Shown: in pieces, positions 1-9,891 of the stretch
Numbering within the stretch: position 1 is the stretch's first letter
Layout: each line of letters starts with the position of its first letter
Assembly (NCBI RefSeq): GCF_019042655.1
Contig: NZ_JAHPZO010000003.1
Span: forward strand, 370,689-434,688
Direction of reading: 5' to 3'
DNA length: 64,000 bases
Origin: Planococcus sp. CP5-4_YE
GTDB lineage: Bacteria > Bacillota > Bacilli > Bacillales_A > Planococcaceae
Position numbers and translations under genes: made by a program
The notes under the pieces: generated by a model
What the model was told of the DNA's origin: nothing
The model's input: the letters and a program-made list of their open reading frames with translations, nothing else
The model's database searches: none

Positions 1-1
1 T

Positions 2-286
2 CGCCGCCAAGCTCGCCAATTGGTAAACCACGGCCACATCCTTGTTGATGGCAAACGCGTAGACATCCCGTCTTACGGCGTGAAACCAGGACAAACAATC
101 GCTTTCCGCGAAAAGTCCAACAACCTTGATGTAGTCAACGAAGCGATCGAAGTGAACAGCTTCGTTCCAGAATACGTTTCAATCGACGCTGACAAAAAAG
201 AAGGCACATTCGTCCGTTTCCCAGAGCGCAGCGAATTGTCTGCTGAAATCAACGAACAATTGATCGTTGAGTTCTACTCACGTTAA
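2..286 (+). CDS. rpsD: 30S ribosomal protein S4 (3' part, truncated by window edge)
   Basis: This is the C-terminal part of ribosomal protein S4, a primary 16S rRNA-binding protein of the small subunit that in bacilli also represses its own mRNA. The window opens inside the gene; the frame is open from base 2 and reads [20 protein letters not shown], the typical S4 RNA-binding domain (NHGHI...DG...VDIPSY). The protein ends in the usual S4 way (IVEFYSR) with TAA at 284-286. A strong terminator follows at once, so the gene is probably monocistronic, as in Bacillus. The true start lies outside the window. Confidence 0.97.
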   Translation, partial: RRQARQLVNHGHILVDGKRVDIPSYGVKPGQTIAFREKSNNLDVVNEAIEVNSFVPEYVSIDADKKEGTFVRFPERSELSAEINEQLIVEFYSR

Positions 287-296
287 TCGATTGATG

Positions 297-328
297 AAAA
301 CCCTCCAGGTTCGCCTGGAGGGTTTTTT
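297..328 (+). terminator. rpsD intrinsic terminator
   Basis: CCCTCCAGG - TTCG - CCTGGAGGG forms a perfect 9-bp stem with a UUCG-type tetraloop, followed by TTTTTT. It lies 14 bases after the rpsD stop. Confidence 0.93.
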
Positions 329-443
329 CTATGGCAATTAATCCATGACCAGCCTTTGTATCCTTCAAATTGAAAGATGGCAGGTTTCGTCGATTCATCC
401 TGCCAGCTATGCTACACTGTAGCCATATAAAGGAGGCGTCTTT

Positions 444-1256
444 ATGCGCATCGTATCCATTTGCCCAAGCAATACCGAATTGCTCGCTTTTTTGAATGCC
501 GATCATTTGCTGGTCGGTGTCGATGATTATTCCGACTGGCCGAAGAGCATCGAAGGGCTACCTCGCCTCGGACCGGATCTATCCATCCGCATGGATGAAG
601 TCGAAGCTTTGCAGCCGGATCTCGTACTGGCATCGCTTAGCGTGCCCGGTATGGAAAAAAATATTGAAGAGCTCGATAAACGCAAGATTCCCCATCTCAT
701 TCTGGACCCTCAATCGCTGACGGACATCCGCGATGATCTCGAACAGGTAGCTAAAGCCATCCATTTTGACGCTTCAGCAGTTCTGGCAGAATATGACGAG
801 GCTATCGCCGAACTTAAAAAACGTGGGGATAGCGCAACTTCCTCCCCTTCCCTGTACTGGGAATGGTGGCCAAAACCAGTCTTCACTCCAGGCGGCATCA
901 ATTGGCTCAGTGAAATCAGCCGGATAGTTGGCGCCCGCAATTGTTTCGAAGACGAAGAAACCGCAAATATCCAAACAGATTGGGACGCAGTAAAAGATCG
1001 CGACCCGGACTTTATCTTGCTCGCTTGGGTCGGTATCATGACCTCGAAAGTGAAGCCGGAACTGGTGTTGAAAAGGCCGGACTGGCAATCGATGAAAGCG
1101 ATCGAACAGATCCATGTCATGGAAGAGGCTTTATTCTGTCGTCCGTCGCCGAGGCTGATCGAAGGAGCCATCAAGCTTGGCAAGCTTGTCCATCCACAGG
1201 CTTTCGAGGATTTCCGCCTTCCTTCATTCATTAAGGAAAAGCAATCACATGTATAG
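444..1256 (+). CDS. Cobalamin-binding-like protein, periplasmic-binding fold (BtuF-like, COG0614), no signal peptide
   Basis: A 270-residue protein with the MRIVSICPSNTELL opening and the bilobed helical-backbone fold expected of the BtuF/FhuD ligand-binding family (ABC transporter class III binding proteins). The N terminus has no signal peptide or lipobox, so the product should be cytosolic, unlike a true transporter binding protein. AAAGGAGG lies 7-8 bases before the ATG at 444. No permease or ATPase gene is beside it; it stands alone between two terminators. Such cytosolic homologues are commonly annotated as cobalamin-binding proteins in Bacillales; the ligand is not shown by the sequence. 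An iron-siderophore or other corrinoid role cannot be excluded. Confidence 0.8.
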   Translation: MRIVSICPSNTELLAFLNADHLLVGVDDYSDWPKSIEGLPRLGPDLSIRMDEVEALQPDLVLASLSVPGMEKNIEELDKRKIPHLILDPQSLTDIRDDLEQVAKAIHFDASAVLAEYDEAIAELKKRGDSATSSPSLYWEWWPKPVFTPGGINWLSEISRIVGARNCFEDEETANIQTDWDAVKDRDPDFILLAWVGIMTSKVKPELVLKRPDWQSMKAIEQIHVMEEALFCRPSPRLIEGAIKLGKLVHPQAFEDFRLPSFIKEKQSHV

Positions 1257-1268
1257 CTTCAAACCACA

Positions 1269-1306
1269 AAACCCCCGTGGCGCATAGAAAGCGCCTCGGG
1301 GGTTTT
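1269..1306. terminator. Bidirectional terminator between the BtuF-like gene and the stress gene
   Basis: AAACCCCCG(T)GGCGC...GCGCC(T)CGGGGGTTTT forms a long GC-rich hairpin with A-tract on the left and T-tract on the right, so it can serve both converging genes. Confidence 0.85.
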
Positions 1307-1318
1307 ATGTACCGAAAA

Positions 1319-1867
1319 TTATAGCTTGTCGCGGCCTGAACCGGCATCACCGCGAATATTTGTTGATCGCTGCGTTCCAATCAATGGGTCTTCATTCTTT
1401 GTAAGCGTATCCGTATCGTTGCGGTCGGGTTGCTGTGCTTCATCGTCTTCCACTAGCACAAGAATATGCCCTTCATTAAACTGCTCTTCGTAGCTTTTCG
1501 CTTCATCTTCCGGCACGCCAAGGCCAATTAAAGCACCAGCAATCCCACCGACGCCCGCTCCCGCTGCTGCACCTGCAAGACCAGCTGCAATTGGCCCTGC
1601 TGCCACAATTGGCCCGATGCCAGGAATCGCTAGCGCCCCAAGGCCGGCCAAGATACCGCCGATTCCACCGAGTGCTCCGCCTGTAGCTGCGCCAGCCGCT
1701 GCTCCTTCACCAGCCTGCGTACCGGTTTCTTCCGTGATGCGTTCTACGTCGCCTTTATCTTTACTAAGCACCGAAATATCCTCATTCCGGTAGCCCTGCC
1801 GCTGTAAATCTTCTATAACTTCTACTGCTTCCATTTCAGTACCATATGCTCCGACCACTCGTGACAT
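1319..1867 (-). CDS. General stress protein, YflT/GS17M-like N-domain with glycine-zipper core
   Basis: A 182-residue protein. Residues about 1-60 (MSRVVGAYGTEMEAVEVIEDL) match the YflT/general-stress-17M type domain, in which a short beta-strand and helix precede a variable region. Residues about 52-118 are extremely rich in Gly and Ala with repeated GxxxG-like spacing, a glycine-zipper that could insert in or associate with membranes. A charged tail follows. The start is fixed by AAAAGGAGG 7 bases before ATG. A sigma-B-like promoter lies at 1924-1948. The family is known from stress regulons of Bacillales; the biochemical function is unknown. Confidence 0.82.
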   Translation of the reverse strand: MSRVVGAYGTEMEAVEVIEDLQRQGYRNEDISVLSKDKGDVERITEETGTQAGEGAAAGAATGGALGGIGGILAGLGALAIPGIGPIVAAGPIAAGLAGAAAGAGVGGIAGALIGLGVPEDEAKSYEEQFNEGHILVLVEDDEAQQPDRNDTDTLTKNEDPLIGTQRSTNIRGDAGSGRDKL

Positions 1868-1923
1868 ATTCTTCGTCCTCCTTTTAATGGTTCAGAATCC
1901 TGTTCATGTGTCTAATGATTGTC

Positions 1924-1948
1924 TTTCCCCGTCGAGTGGGCGTTAAAC
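1924..1948 (-). promoter_or_regulatory. Sigma-B-like promoter for the general stress protein
   Basis: Read on the minus strand: GTTTAA (1948-1943), 13-base spacer, GGGAAA (1929-1924). Both boxes fit the sigma-B consensus GTTTAA - N12-15 - GGGWAW exactly. The -10 lies 57 bases upstream of the start at 1867. Confidence 0.65.
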
Positions 1949-1963
1949 CTTCTCCCGGACGCA

Positions 1964-1996
1964 ACAAGCCGCCTGCATATGCAAGCGGCTTGTGTG
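1964..1996 (-). terminator. tyrS: Probable tyrS terminator
   Basis: Inverted repeat AACAAGCCGC...GCGGCTTGTGT around TGCATATGCA, directly after the tyrS stop (minus strand). The T-tract is short (TTGTT), so efficiency is uncertain. Confidence 0.6.
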
Positions 1997-1997
1997 T

Positions 1998-3535
<1,538 letters not shown>

Positions 3536-3539
3536 CTGT

Positions 3540-3567
3540 AGTCTACTTGAATCCTAAAGATTGTCAA
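3540..3567 (-). promoter_or_regulatory. Probable sigma-A promoter of tyrS
   Basis: Minus strand TTGACA (3567-3562), 16-base spacer, TAGACT (3545-3540), just upstream of the T-box leader. The -35 is perfect, the -10 is 4 of 6. Confidence 0.55.
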
Positions 3568-3593
3568 TATCTTTCGTTTCAATTATCGGATTA

Positions 3594-3602
3594 TGCTATA
3601 AT
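3594..3602 (+). promoter_or_regulatory. Extended -10 promoter of the class A PBP gene
   Basis: TGCTATAAT, a perfect extended -10 element, lies 28 bases before the GTG start. No good -35 is visible, which an extended -10 can tolerate. Confidence 0.6.
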
Positions 3603-3629
3603 GGAAAAGATTTTTAGGAGGGGGATAAT

Positions 3630-6600
3630 GTGCAAGATAAATTAAGAAGATGGTTATTGAAGGCAGAGGCAACAACCGATAGATGGACTTCCCATAAGTG
3701 GTTTAAGCGATTTAAAATCACCACGGGAGTCATTTGGAATTTGGCAATCATTCTAGCTATTATACTGGTGGCAGGCGGCGTGTTTGCCGCATCGGCAGGA
3801 GCTGGCTATTTCGCTTCCCTAGTGGATGAAGAACAGTTGCGAACCGAAGATGAAATGCTGTCAGACATCTATAGCTATGAAGAAACTTCCCAATTGTACT
3901 TTGCCGACAATACGTATCTCGGCAAATTGCAGACCGACCTGGACCGTGAAGAAACGACTTTGGAAAACGTCTCCGATACTGCCATAGATGCAGTACTGGC
4001 TACTGAAGATGAGTATTTCTTTGAACACGAAGGAATTGTCCCAAAAGCAATCATGCGTGGATTATTCCAGGATGTTTCCAATTCAGACAGCCAATCCGGC
4101 GGCTCAACTTTGACACAGCAATTAATCAAAAACCAAATTTTGACAAACGAAGTCTCTTACGAACGTAAAGCAAAAGAAATTCTTTTGGCCATGCGTCTCG
4201 AGAAATTCATGAACAAAGAAGACATCATGGAAGCTTATTTGAACATCATTCCATATGGCCGAAATTCAGCTGGCACAAATATTGCAGGAATCGAGACGGC
4301 GGCTAAAGGGATCTTCAATGTCCCAGCCAGCGAATTGAACTTGCCGCAAGCGGCATTCATCGCCGGGATCCCGAAAGCACCGTTTAGTTATACTCCTTAT
4401 ACGAATACTGGAGCAATAAAGGAAGAAGAAGGATTAGCACCGGGCTTGAACCGGATGAAGACGGTCCTCTACCGGATGCTTGAAACGGGCTATATTACAG
4501 AAGCTGAATATGAAGAAGCATTAACGTACGACATCGTAGCGGATTTTCGTGAAGGCGAAACCCGTTCATACGAGGACCATCCTTTTGTAACGGCAGAATT
4601 AGAGAAACGTGCCACCCGCATTATTATGGATGTCTTAGCGGAACAAAACGGTGTAGACCCTGAAAATCTCGATCAAGACCAAAACTTATATGAGGAATAT
4701 GCGATTTTAGCGGACCGTGCTGTCCGGTCGAACGGCTACCGCATCCATTCCAGTATCAATAAAGAATTATACGAAGCACAAGAAGAAACGCAGAAAGCCT
4801 ATCAAGGATATGGCACGACCCTATCCGAAGATTATATCGATGAAGACGGCGAAACCCAAACCCGCCAATTGCCTGTGCAAGTCGGCAGCGTCACCTTGGA
4901 AAACGATACGGGCCGGATCTTGAGCTTTGTCGGCGGGCGTGACCATGAAATCGAGAACTTGAACCACGCAACGCAGGCCTATCGCTCGATTGGATCGACC
5001 GTTAAGCCATTGCTTGTCTACGGCCCTGCACTGGAAAATGGTTTAATCGGCGCCGGCAGCCCGGTGGTTGATGTCAAGTTCACCATGAATGATAATGGCG
5101 ATTCTTATGAACCGACAAACTTCATACCGACAAGCGAACAAGGCATCATGCCGGCACGCGATGCTCTTGCGCAATCGCAGAACCTTCCCGCTTTACGCTT
5201 GTTTGCGCAAATGCGCGATGATATGCCAATCCAATACTTGATCGATAATGGCTTTTCGCGCGTAGACGAAGGTGATGGCGTCGTTTCCTCAGCACTTGGA
5301 GGCGGCATCGAAGGCTCCGTTGAGGAAGTCGCGAACGCCTATGCGGCTCTTGCCAATGGCGGCAAGCATATGGAAACGACGATGATTGATAAAATCGAAG
5401 ATGCGGATGGCAATGTCATTTATGAACACGAAGCCGAAGCGAAAGATGTTTTCACGCCTCAAGCTTCTTATGTATTGACTGATATGCTGCGCGACGTCTT
5501 CAAGACAGACCGCGGAACAGCCAACCGTGCAAACGGCATGCTGAAGTTCAACGCGGACTTTGCCGGCAAGACCGGAACGACACAAGAGACACGCGACGTT
5601 TGGCTCGTCGGCTATAACCCGAACATCACGATGGGCGTGTGGCTCGGCTACGATAAAGAGAAATACTCTCTGGATAATTTCAAAAACCAGAACTTGCAGC
5701 CATCTGTCCGTGTTAATCAATTATGGGCTAACTTAATGAATGCAACGTATGACGTGGTACCTGACGCCATCGGCTCCGGCGATAAATTCCAGGAACCTGA
5801 AGGCGTTGTCTCCCGCTCATTCTGTGGCATCTCCGGATTCGCTCCGAACGATGCTTGCACGAAAGCCGGCTTAGTCCGTTCCGATTTATTCATCGCTGAT
5901 ATCATGACGCCAAAAGATGGCGATGACAGCTTAAGCAGCGGGTCGTACACGACGATCAACGGCAAACGCTATGCTGCCCTATCAAATACGCCAAGTGAAT
6001 TTGTTTCAGGCGGCGGCCTAGGCGTTTCAGAAGAATACGTCGACCGCATGCTCGCTCCATTTGGTGGAGATGCTGGTAAACTATTCCCTGGCAGTTCACG
6101 CTTCAGCAACGTAGTTTCCAGCGCTAAGTTTGATGCAGACAGTGCGGCCCCTGCCCCTGTCGGCACATCGATCAATGGACGCACGATCACTTGGAGCGAT
6201 TCCGCTTCGAACGATGTCGTTGGCTATCGCGTATTCCGCAGTGGGAGTAGAGTGGCTTCTGTTTCTGAATCGAGCAGCAACTTCTATCGCGCACCTGGTC
6301 CAGGAACGTATACAGTTGTCGCAGTTGACATTACAGGGCGTCAATCGTCAGCGTCCAATGGCGTAACGATTCAGGCGCCAAAACCGGAACCAGCTCCAGA
6401 ACCAACACCAACACCAGAACCAGAAGCTGCTCCTGCACCGGAACCGGAAAGAGAAGAAACTCCGGCGCCAGCGCAAGAAACAGAAAGACAGGAACCGGAT
6501 GCTGAGCCTGAAGAAGCACCGGCTGAGGAACAACCGGCCGAAGAAACTCCAGCTCCAGAAGAACCGGAAGAAGAACCGGAAGAAGTGGAAGAAGCACCAC

Positions 6601-6677
6601 CTGAAGAACCGGAACAACCTGAAGAGCCGTCAGAACCGGACACGGAAGCTCCGGATAGTGAAGAAGACGCAGCATAA
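3630..6677 (+). CDS. Class A penicillin-binding protein (PBP1A family) with FN3-like domain and Pro/Glu-rich tail
   Basis: A 1015-residue bifunctional murein synthase of the cell surface. Order: short cytosolic N terminus, one membrane helix (about residues 33-60), glycosyltransferase 51 domain with EDEYFFEHEG near 126, transpeptidase domain with STVK near 455 (nucleophile Ser), SQN near 515 and KTGTT near 646, a fibronectin-III-like segment about 840-915, and a tail of about 100 residues made mostly of Pro, Glu, Ala and Gln. The start is GTG at 3630, preceded by TAGGAGGGG; an ATG two bases earlier is out of frame and closes after five codons. It is transcribed divergently from tyrS. The name ponA is not given because the locus differs from ponA in B. 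subtilis. Confidence 0.94.
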   Translation: MQDKLRRWLLKAEATTDRWTSHKWFKRFKITTGVIWNLAIILAIILVAGGVFAASAGAGYFASLVDEEQLRTEDEMLSDIYSYEETSQLYFADNTYLGKLQTDLDREETTLENVSDTAIDAVLATEDEYFFEHEGIVPKAIMRGLFQDVSNSDSQSGGSTLTQQLIKNQILTNEVSYERKAKEILLAMRLEKFMNKEDIMEAYLNIIPYGRNSAGTNIAGIETAAKGIFNVPASELNLPQAAFIAGIPKAPFSYTPYTNTGAIKEEEGLAPGLNRMKTVLYRMLETGYITEAEYEEALTYDIVADFREGETRSYEDHPFVTAELEKRATRIIMDVLAEQNGVDPENLDQDQNLYEEYAILADRAVRSNGYRIHSSINKELYEAQEETQKAYQGYGTTLSEDYIDEDGETQTRQLPVQVGSVTLENDTGRILSFVGGRDHEIENLNHATQAYRSIGSTVKPLLVYGPALENGLIGAGSPVVDVKFTMNDNGDSYEPTNFIPTSEQGIMPARDALAQSQNLPALRLFAQMRDDMPIQYLIDNGFSRVDEGDGVVSSALGGGIEGSVEEVANAYAALANGGKHMETTMIDKIEDADGNVIYEHEAEAKDVFTPQASYVLTDMLRDVFKTDRGTANRANGMLKFNADFAGKTGTTQETRDVWLVGYNPNITMGVWLGYDKEKYSLDNFKNQNLQPSVRVNQLWANLMNATYDVVPDAIGSGDKFQEPEGVVSRSFCGISGFAPNDACTKAGLVRSDLFIADIMTPKDGDDSLSSGSYTTINGKRYAALSNTPSEFVSGGGLGVSEEYVDRMLAPFGGDAGKLFPGSSRFSNVVSSAKFDADSAAPAPVGTSINGRTITWSDSASNDVVGYRVFRSGSRVASVSESSSNFYRAPGPGTYTVVAVDITGRQSSASNGVTIQAPKPEPAPEPTPTPEPEAAPAPEPEREETPAPAQETERQEPDAEPEEAPAEEQPAEETPAPEEPEEEPEEVEEAPPEEPEQPEEPSEPDTEAPDSEEDAA

Positions 6678-6715
6678 AAAAAGCCCCTCTGCATTTAGCA
6701 GAAGGGCTTTTTTTA
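6677..6715. terminator. Bidirectional terminator between PBP gene and acsA
   Basis: AAAAAAAGCCC(CT)CTGC - loop - GCAG(AA)GGGCTTTTTTT; A- and T-tracts on both sides serve the two converging genes. It overlaps the acsA stop region. Confidence 0.9.
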
Positions 6716-8434
6716 ATCTTCCATTGTGGACAGATCACCAGTTGGCAGATCCAATTCCCACGCTTTCAGTACGCGGCGCATGATTTTGCCGCTTCGCGTT
6801 TTAGGAAGCTTGTCCTTAAATTCGATTTCGCGCGGTGCTGCATGGGCAGCCAGTTCTTTCTTGACAAACTGCCGGATCTCCTCGATTAGTTCATCGGTTG
6901 GCTCGTAGCCTTCAACAAGCGCGACGAACGCTTTGATAATTTCCCCGCGCACCGGATCAGGTTTTCCGATGACACCCGCTTCAGCAACAGCCGGATGCTC
7001 GAGCAGTTTGCTTTCGACTTCAAATGGCCCGACACGCTCGCCTGACGTCATGATGACATCGTCCACTCGTCCCTGGAACCAGAAATATCCATCCTCATCC
7101 ATATACGCCGAGTCGCCGGACACATACCACTCGTCATTTAAGAAATAGGAATCGTATTTTTGCGGGTTATTCCAAATCTGGCGCATCATGGATGGCCAAC
7201 CTTTTTTAATCGCCAGGTTGCCCATTTGATTGGCCGGCAATTCCTTGCCTTGATCATCTACGATCGCCGCTTGAAGGCCCGGAATCGGTTTGCCCATCGA
7301 ACCTGGCTTGATCGCCATGGAAGGATAATTGCAAATGACTTGCGCACCCGTTTCCGTCATCCACCATGTATCGTGGATGCGTTTATCGAAAACTTGCGCA
7401 CCCCATTTGACGACCTCTGGGTTAAGAGGTTCTCCGACCGATAAAACATGCCGCAATGTCGACAAATCGTATTCTTTTACTAAAGCGTCTCCTGCGCCCA
7501 TCAACATACGGAACGCTGTCGGGGCGCTGTACCAAACAGTGACGCCGAAATCTTCGATCGCTTGATACCAGGCGTCCGGAGAAAAGCGTCCACCTAAAAT
7601 AACTGTCGTGACACCATTCAACCATGGGGAGAATACGCCGTAAGCCGTACCTGTCACCCAGCCTGGGTCAGCAGTGCACCAATAGATATCTTGCTCCTGG
7701 AAGTCAAGAACCCATTTCCCTGTCTGATACTGTTGCACCATGGCATATTGCGCGTGCAGGACGCCTTTCGGTTTTCCTGTAGACCCGGAAGTATAATGAA
7801 GCACTAATCCGTCTTCTTTTTCGAGCCATTCGACATCGAATTGATCCGAGCAGGAGTCGAGATGCTTGAGCACATCGACTTGGCCATTGCTTTCTTCGGC
7901 TCCTTCCGCTCCTACGAGGAAGATCGTCTTCAAATTCGGAAGGCGGTCTTTAGGGATGCGCGGCAGCAATTCCGGTGTCGTGATGATCGATTTTGCGTCG
8001 CTGTCATCCAGACGGTCGTAGATAGCCCCTTCCATGAAGGCTTCAAATAACGGCCCGACAATCAAGCCCATCTTCAATGCACCAAACATGAGGAAATACA
8101 GTTCAGGGGAACGCGGCATGAAGATGAAGATACGGTCTCCTTTCTCCAAGTCGGAATGCGATTTCAACAGATTCGCCGCGCGGTTCGTCATGCGTTTCAT
8201 CTCATAGAATGTATAGGTTTCATGACGATGCTGGTCTTTATAATAAAGAGCGACTTTGTTTTTGCGATCCGATTCAGCGTGGCGGTCAATCGCCTCGTGG
8301 GCCATATTGATTTTACCGGTTTGGGACCAGCTGAACTCTTTTTCAACTTCGGACCAATCGAAACTCGCCGACTGCTCTTCGTAATTATGTAAATAATGCT
8401 TCCCTGGTTTTGCTGGTAACGCTTCCACTTTCAC
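6713..8434 (-). CDS. acsA: Acetyl-CoA synthetase
   Basis: AcsA, 573 residues, makes acetyl-CoA from acetate, ATP and CoA through acetyl-AMP. The ANL-superfamily motif YTSGSTGKPKG is present, as is the C-terminal PKTRSGKIMRR, whose lysine is the residue acetylated by AcuA in Bacillus. I prefer the GTG at 8434 (MKVEALPAKPG), which aligns with B. subtilis AcsA and has AAAGGGTGA at proper distance; a GTG at 8443 would lie inside that ribosome-binding site. It is divergent from acuABC, whose products switch AcsA on and off. No clear cre site was found in the shared intergenic region. Confidence 0.96.
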   Translation of the reverse strand: MKVEALPAKPGKHYLHNYEEQSASFDWSEVEKEFSWSQTGKINMAHEAIDRHAESDRKNKVALYYKDQHRHETYTFYEMKRMTNRAANLLKSHSDLEKGDRIFIFMPRSPELYFLMFGALKMGLIVGPLFEAFMEGAIYDRLDDSDAKSIITTPELLPRIPKDRLPNLKTIFLVGAEGAEESNGQVDVLKHLDSCSDQFDVEWLEKEDGLVLHYTSGSTGKPKGVLHAQYAMVQQYQTGKWVLDFQEQDIYWCTADPGWVTGTAYGVFSPWLNGVTTVILGGRFSPDAWYQAIEDFGVTVWYSAPTAFRMLMGAGDALVKEYDLSTLRHVLSVGEPLNPEVVKWGAQVFDKRIHDTWWMTETGAQVICNYPSMAIKPGSMGKPIPGLQAAIVDDQGKELPANQMGNLAIKKGWPSMMRQIWNNPQKYDSYFLNDEWYVSGDSAYMDEDGYFWFQGRVDDVIMTSGERVGPFEVESKLLEHPAVAEAGVIGKPDPVRGEIIKAFVALVEGYEPTDELIEEIRQFVKKELAAHAAPREIEFKDKLPKTRSGKIMRRVLKAWELDLPTGDLSTMED

Positions 8435-8539
8435 ATAAATCACCCTTTCCCTGTGTTTCTCTATATTCTACATCAACCTGGAAGTGAAATGCTAATAATT
8501 TTAATTCTTTAGAAAATACGGTGTATTTATCCAAGCAAC

Positions 8540-8569
8540 TTTCTTTTCCTTCCGCCCTTCATGTATAAT
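8540..8569 (+). promoter_or_regulatory. Probable acuABC promoter
   Basis: TATAAT at 8564-8569 with a weak T-rich -35 region (about 8541-8546), 31 bases before the acuA start. Confidence 0.45.
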
Positions 8570-8600
8570 GAAGCTAATTGCAACCACAGGCGGTGAAATG

Positions 8601-9233
8601 ATGGAACATAAGAAGACGTATAATGCGATGGAATTAAAAACGAAACACGGGCCACTCATCATCGAAGGGCCGGTCCCATCCAAGGAATTAAAAGAGCTTG
8701 ATTTCCATGAAGACTTGGTGGCTTTCCGCCCACCGGAACAGCAGCATAAAGCTGTCACAGAAATTGCGGACTTGCCGGAAGGGCGCATTTTGATTGCGCG
8801 CCACCAGAACATGATCGTTGGGTATGTTACATACCTCTACCCAGACCCGCTTGAGCGCTGGTCTGAAGGGAAAATGGAAAATTTGATCGAACTCGGCGCA
8901 ATCGAAGTCATTCCTAAATACCGAGGCACCGGCGTCGGCAAAGCATTGCTCCAAGTATCGATGATGGATGATGCTTTCAACGATTTCATTGTTATCACGA
9001 CCGAATACTATTGGCATTGGGATTTAAAAGGAACTGGGCTGAATGTCTGGGAATACCGCAAGATCATGGAAAAGATGATGCAAGCGGGCGGTCTCGAATA
9101 TTTCGCTACAGATGATCCCGAAATCAGCTCGCATCCTGCTAACACCTTGATGGCGCGCATCGGTTCTCGTGTCGACACAGAATCGATCCAAAAGTTCGAC
9201 CAGCTGCGTTTCATGAACCGCTATATGTACTGA
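8601..9233 (+). CDS. acuA: Acetoin utilization protein AcuA, GNAT acetyltransferase of AcsA
   Basis: AcuA, 210 residues, inactivates AcsA by acetylating its active-site lysine. It has the GNAT fold with the acetyl-CoA loop region GAIEVIPKYRGTGVGKALL and the highly conserved TTEYYWHWDLK block, almost identical to B. subtilis AcuA, which has the same length. The start at 8601 (MEHKKTYNAMEL) follows AGGCGGTGA; an in-frame ATG 33 bases upstream lacks such a site. It is first in the acuABC operon, 19 bases before acuB, and divergent from its substrate gene acsA. Confidence 0.96.
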   Translation: MEHKKTYNAMELKTKHGPLIIEGPVPSKELKELDFHEDLVAFRPPEQQHKAVTEIADLPEGRILIARHQNMIVGYVTYLYPDPLERWSEGKMENLIELGAIEVIPKYRGTGVGKALLQVSMMDDAFNDFIVITTEYYWHWDLKGTGLNVWEYRKIMEKMMQAGGLEYFATDDPEISSHPANTLMARIGSRVDTESIQKFDQLRFMNRYMY

Positions 9234-9252
9234 TTATTAAAGGGGTGCTTGT

Positions 9253-9891
9253 ATGCTAGTAGAAGAAATCATGAAGAAAGATGTTTTTACGCTGCGCTCA
9301 GACCAGACCGTTCAAGACGTGCTGAATCTGTTCGAAGAAAAACGGATCCGCCATGCTCCCATCGTCGATGACGGGAAAGTGGTCGGCATCGTCACCGACC
9401 GTGACTTGAAAGATGCGATGCCTTCCATGTTCACGGTATCCCCGAAAGGCGAACCGTATAAAAAGAAAGTATCGGAGATCATGACCAAAAATCCGATGAT
9501 CGCCCATCCTCTCGATTTTGTCGAAGAGATCGCCTTGCTGTTTTATGAACAAAAGATTGGCTGCCTGCCAGTCGTCAGCCAAAATGAACTTGTTGGCTTT
9601 CTCACGGAAACCGACTTGTTGTATACCTATATCGAATTGACCGGCGCACATCAGCCCGGCTCTCAAATCGAAATCAAAGTTCCCAACCGTTCAGGCGCAC
9701 TCTATGAAGTGAGCAAGGTGTTCTACAATCACAAAGTCAATGTATTGAGCGTCCTTGTCTACCCTGACCGCGAAGATAATTCCAATAAGATCCTGGCATT
9801 CCGCATCAAAACGATGAACCCCATTTCCATTATTGAAGATCTGCGCAAAGAAGGTTTCGATGTCCTATGGCCGAATCTCATGCAAGAATGA
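9253..9891 (+). CDS. acuB: AcuB, CBS-pair and ACT domain protein
   Basis: AcuB, 212 residues. Two CBS repeats (about 1-60 and 75-130; MKKDVFTLRSDQTVQDVL and MTKNPMIAHPLDFVEEIA) form a likely adenine-nucleotide sensor, followed by an ACT-like domain (IEIKVPNRSGALYEVSKVF, about 138-212). It is thought to modulate acetate and acetoin metabolism with AcuA and AcuC, but its exact action is not settled. AAAGGGGTG precedes the ATG. Its TGA overlaps the acuC ATG (ATGA), so translation is coupled. Confidence 0.94.
   Translation: MLVEEIMKKDVFTLRSDQTVQDVLNLFEEKRIRHAPIVDDGKVVGIVTDRDLKDAMPSMFTVSPKGEPYKKKVSEIMTKNPMIAHPLDFVEEIALLFYEQKIGCLPVVSQNELVGFLTETDLLYTYIELTGAHQPGSQIEIKVPNRSGALYEVSKVFYNHKVNVLSVLVYPDREDNSNKILAFRIKTMNPISIIEDLRKEGFDVLWPNLMQE

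Noticed and set aside
6348..6738. Open frames on the minus strand opposite the PBP tail
   Set aside because: They are Phe/Arg-, Val/Leu- or Ser/Gly-repeat shadows of the Pro/Glu codons of the real gene.
8444..8600. cre site expected between acsA and acuA
   Set aside because: B. subtilis has one there, but no sequence in this interval has the central CG with flanking TGNAA/TTNCA arms; only an AAATAC-GGT-GTATTT inverted repeat (8514-8528) of unknown meaning is present.
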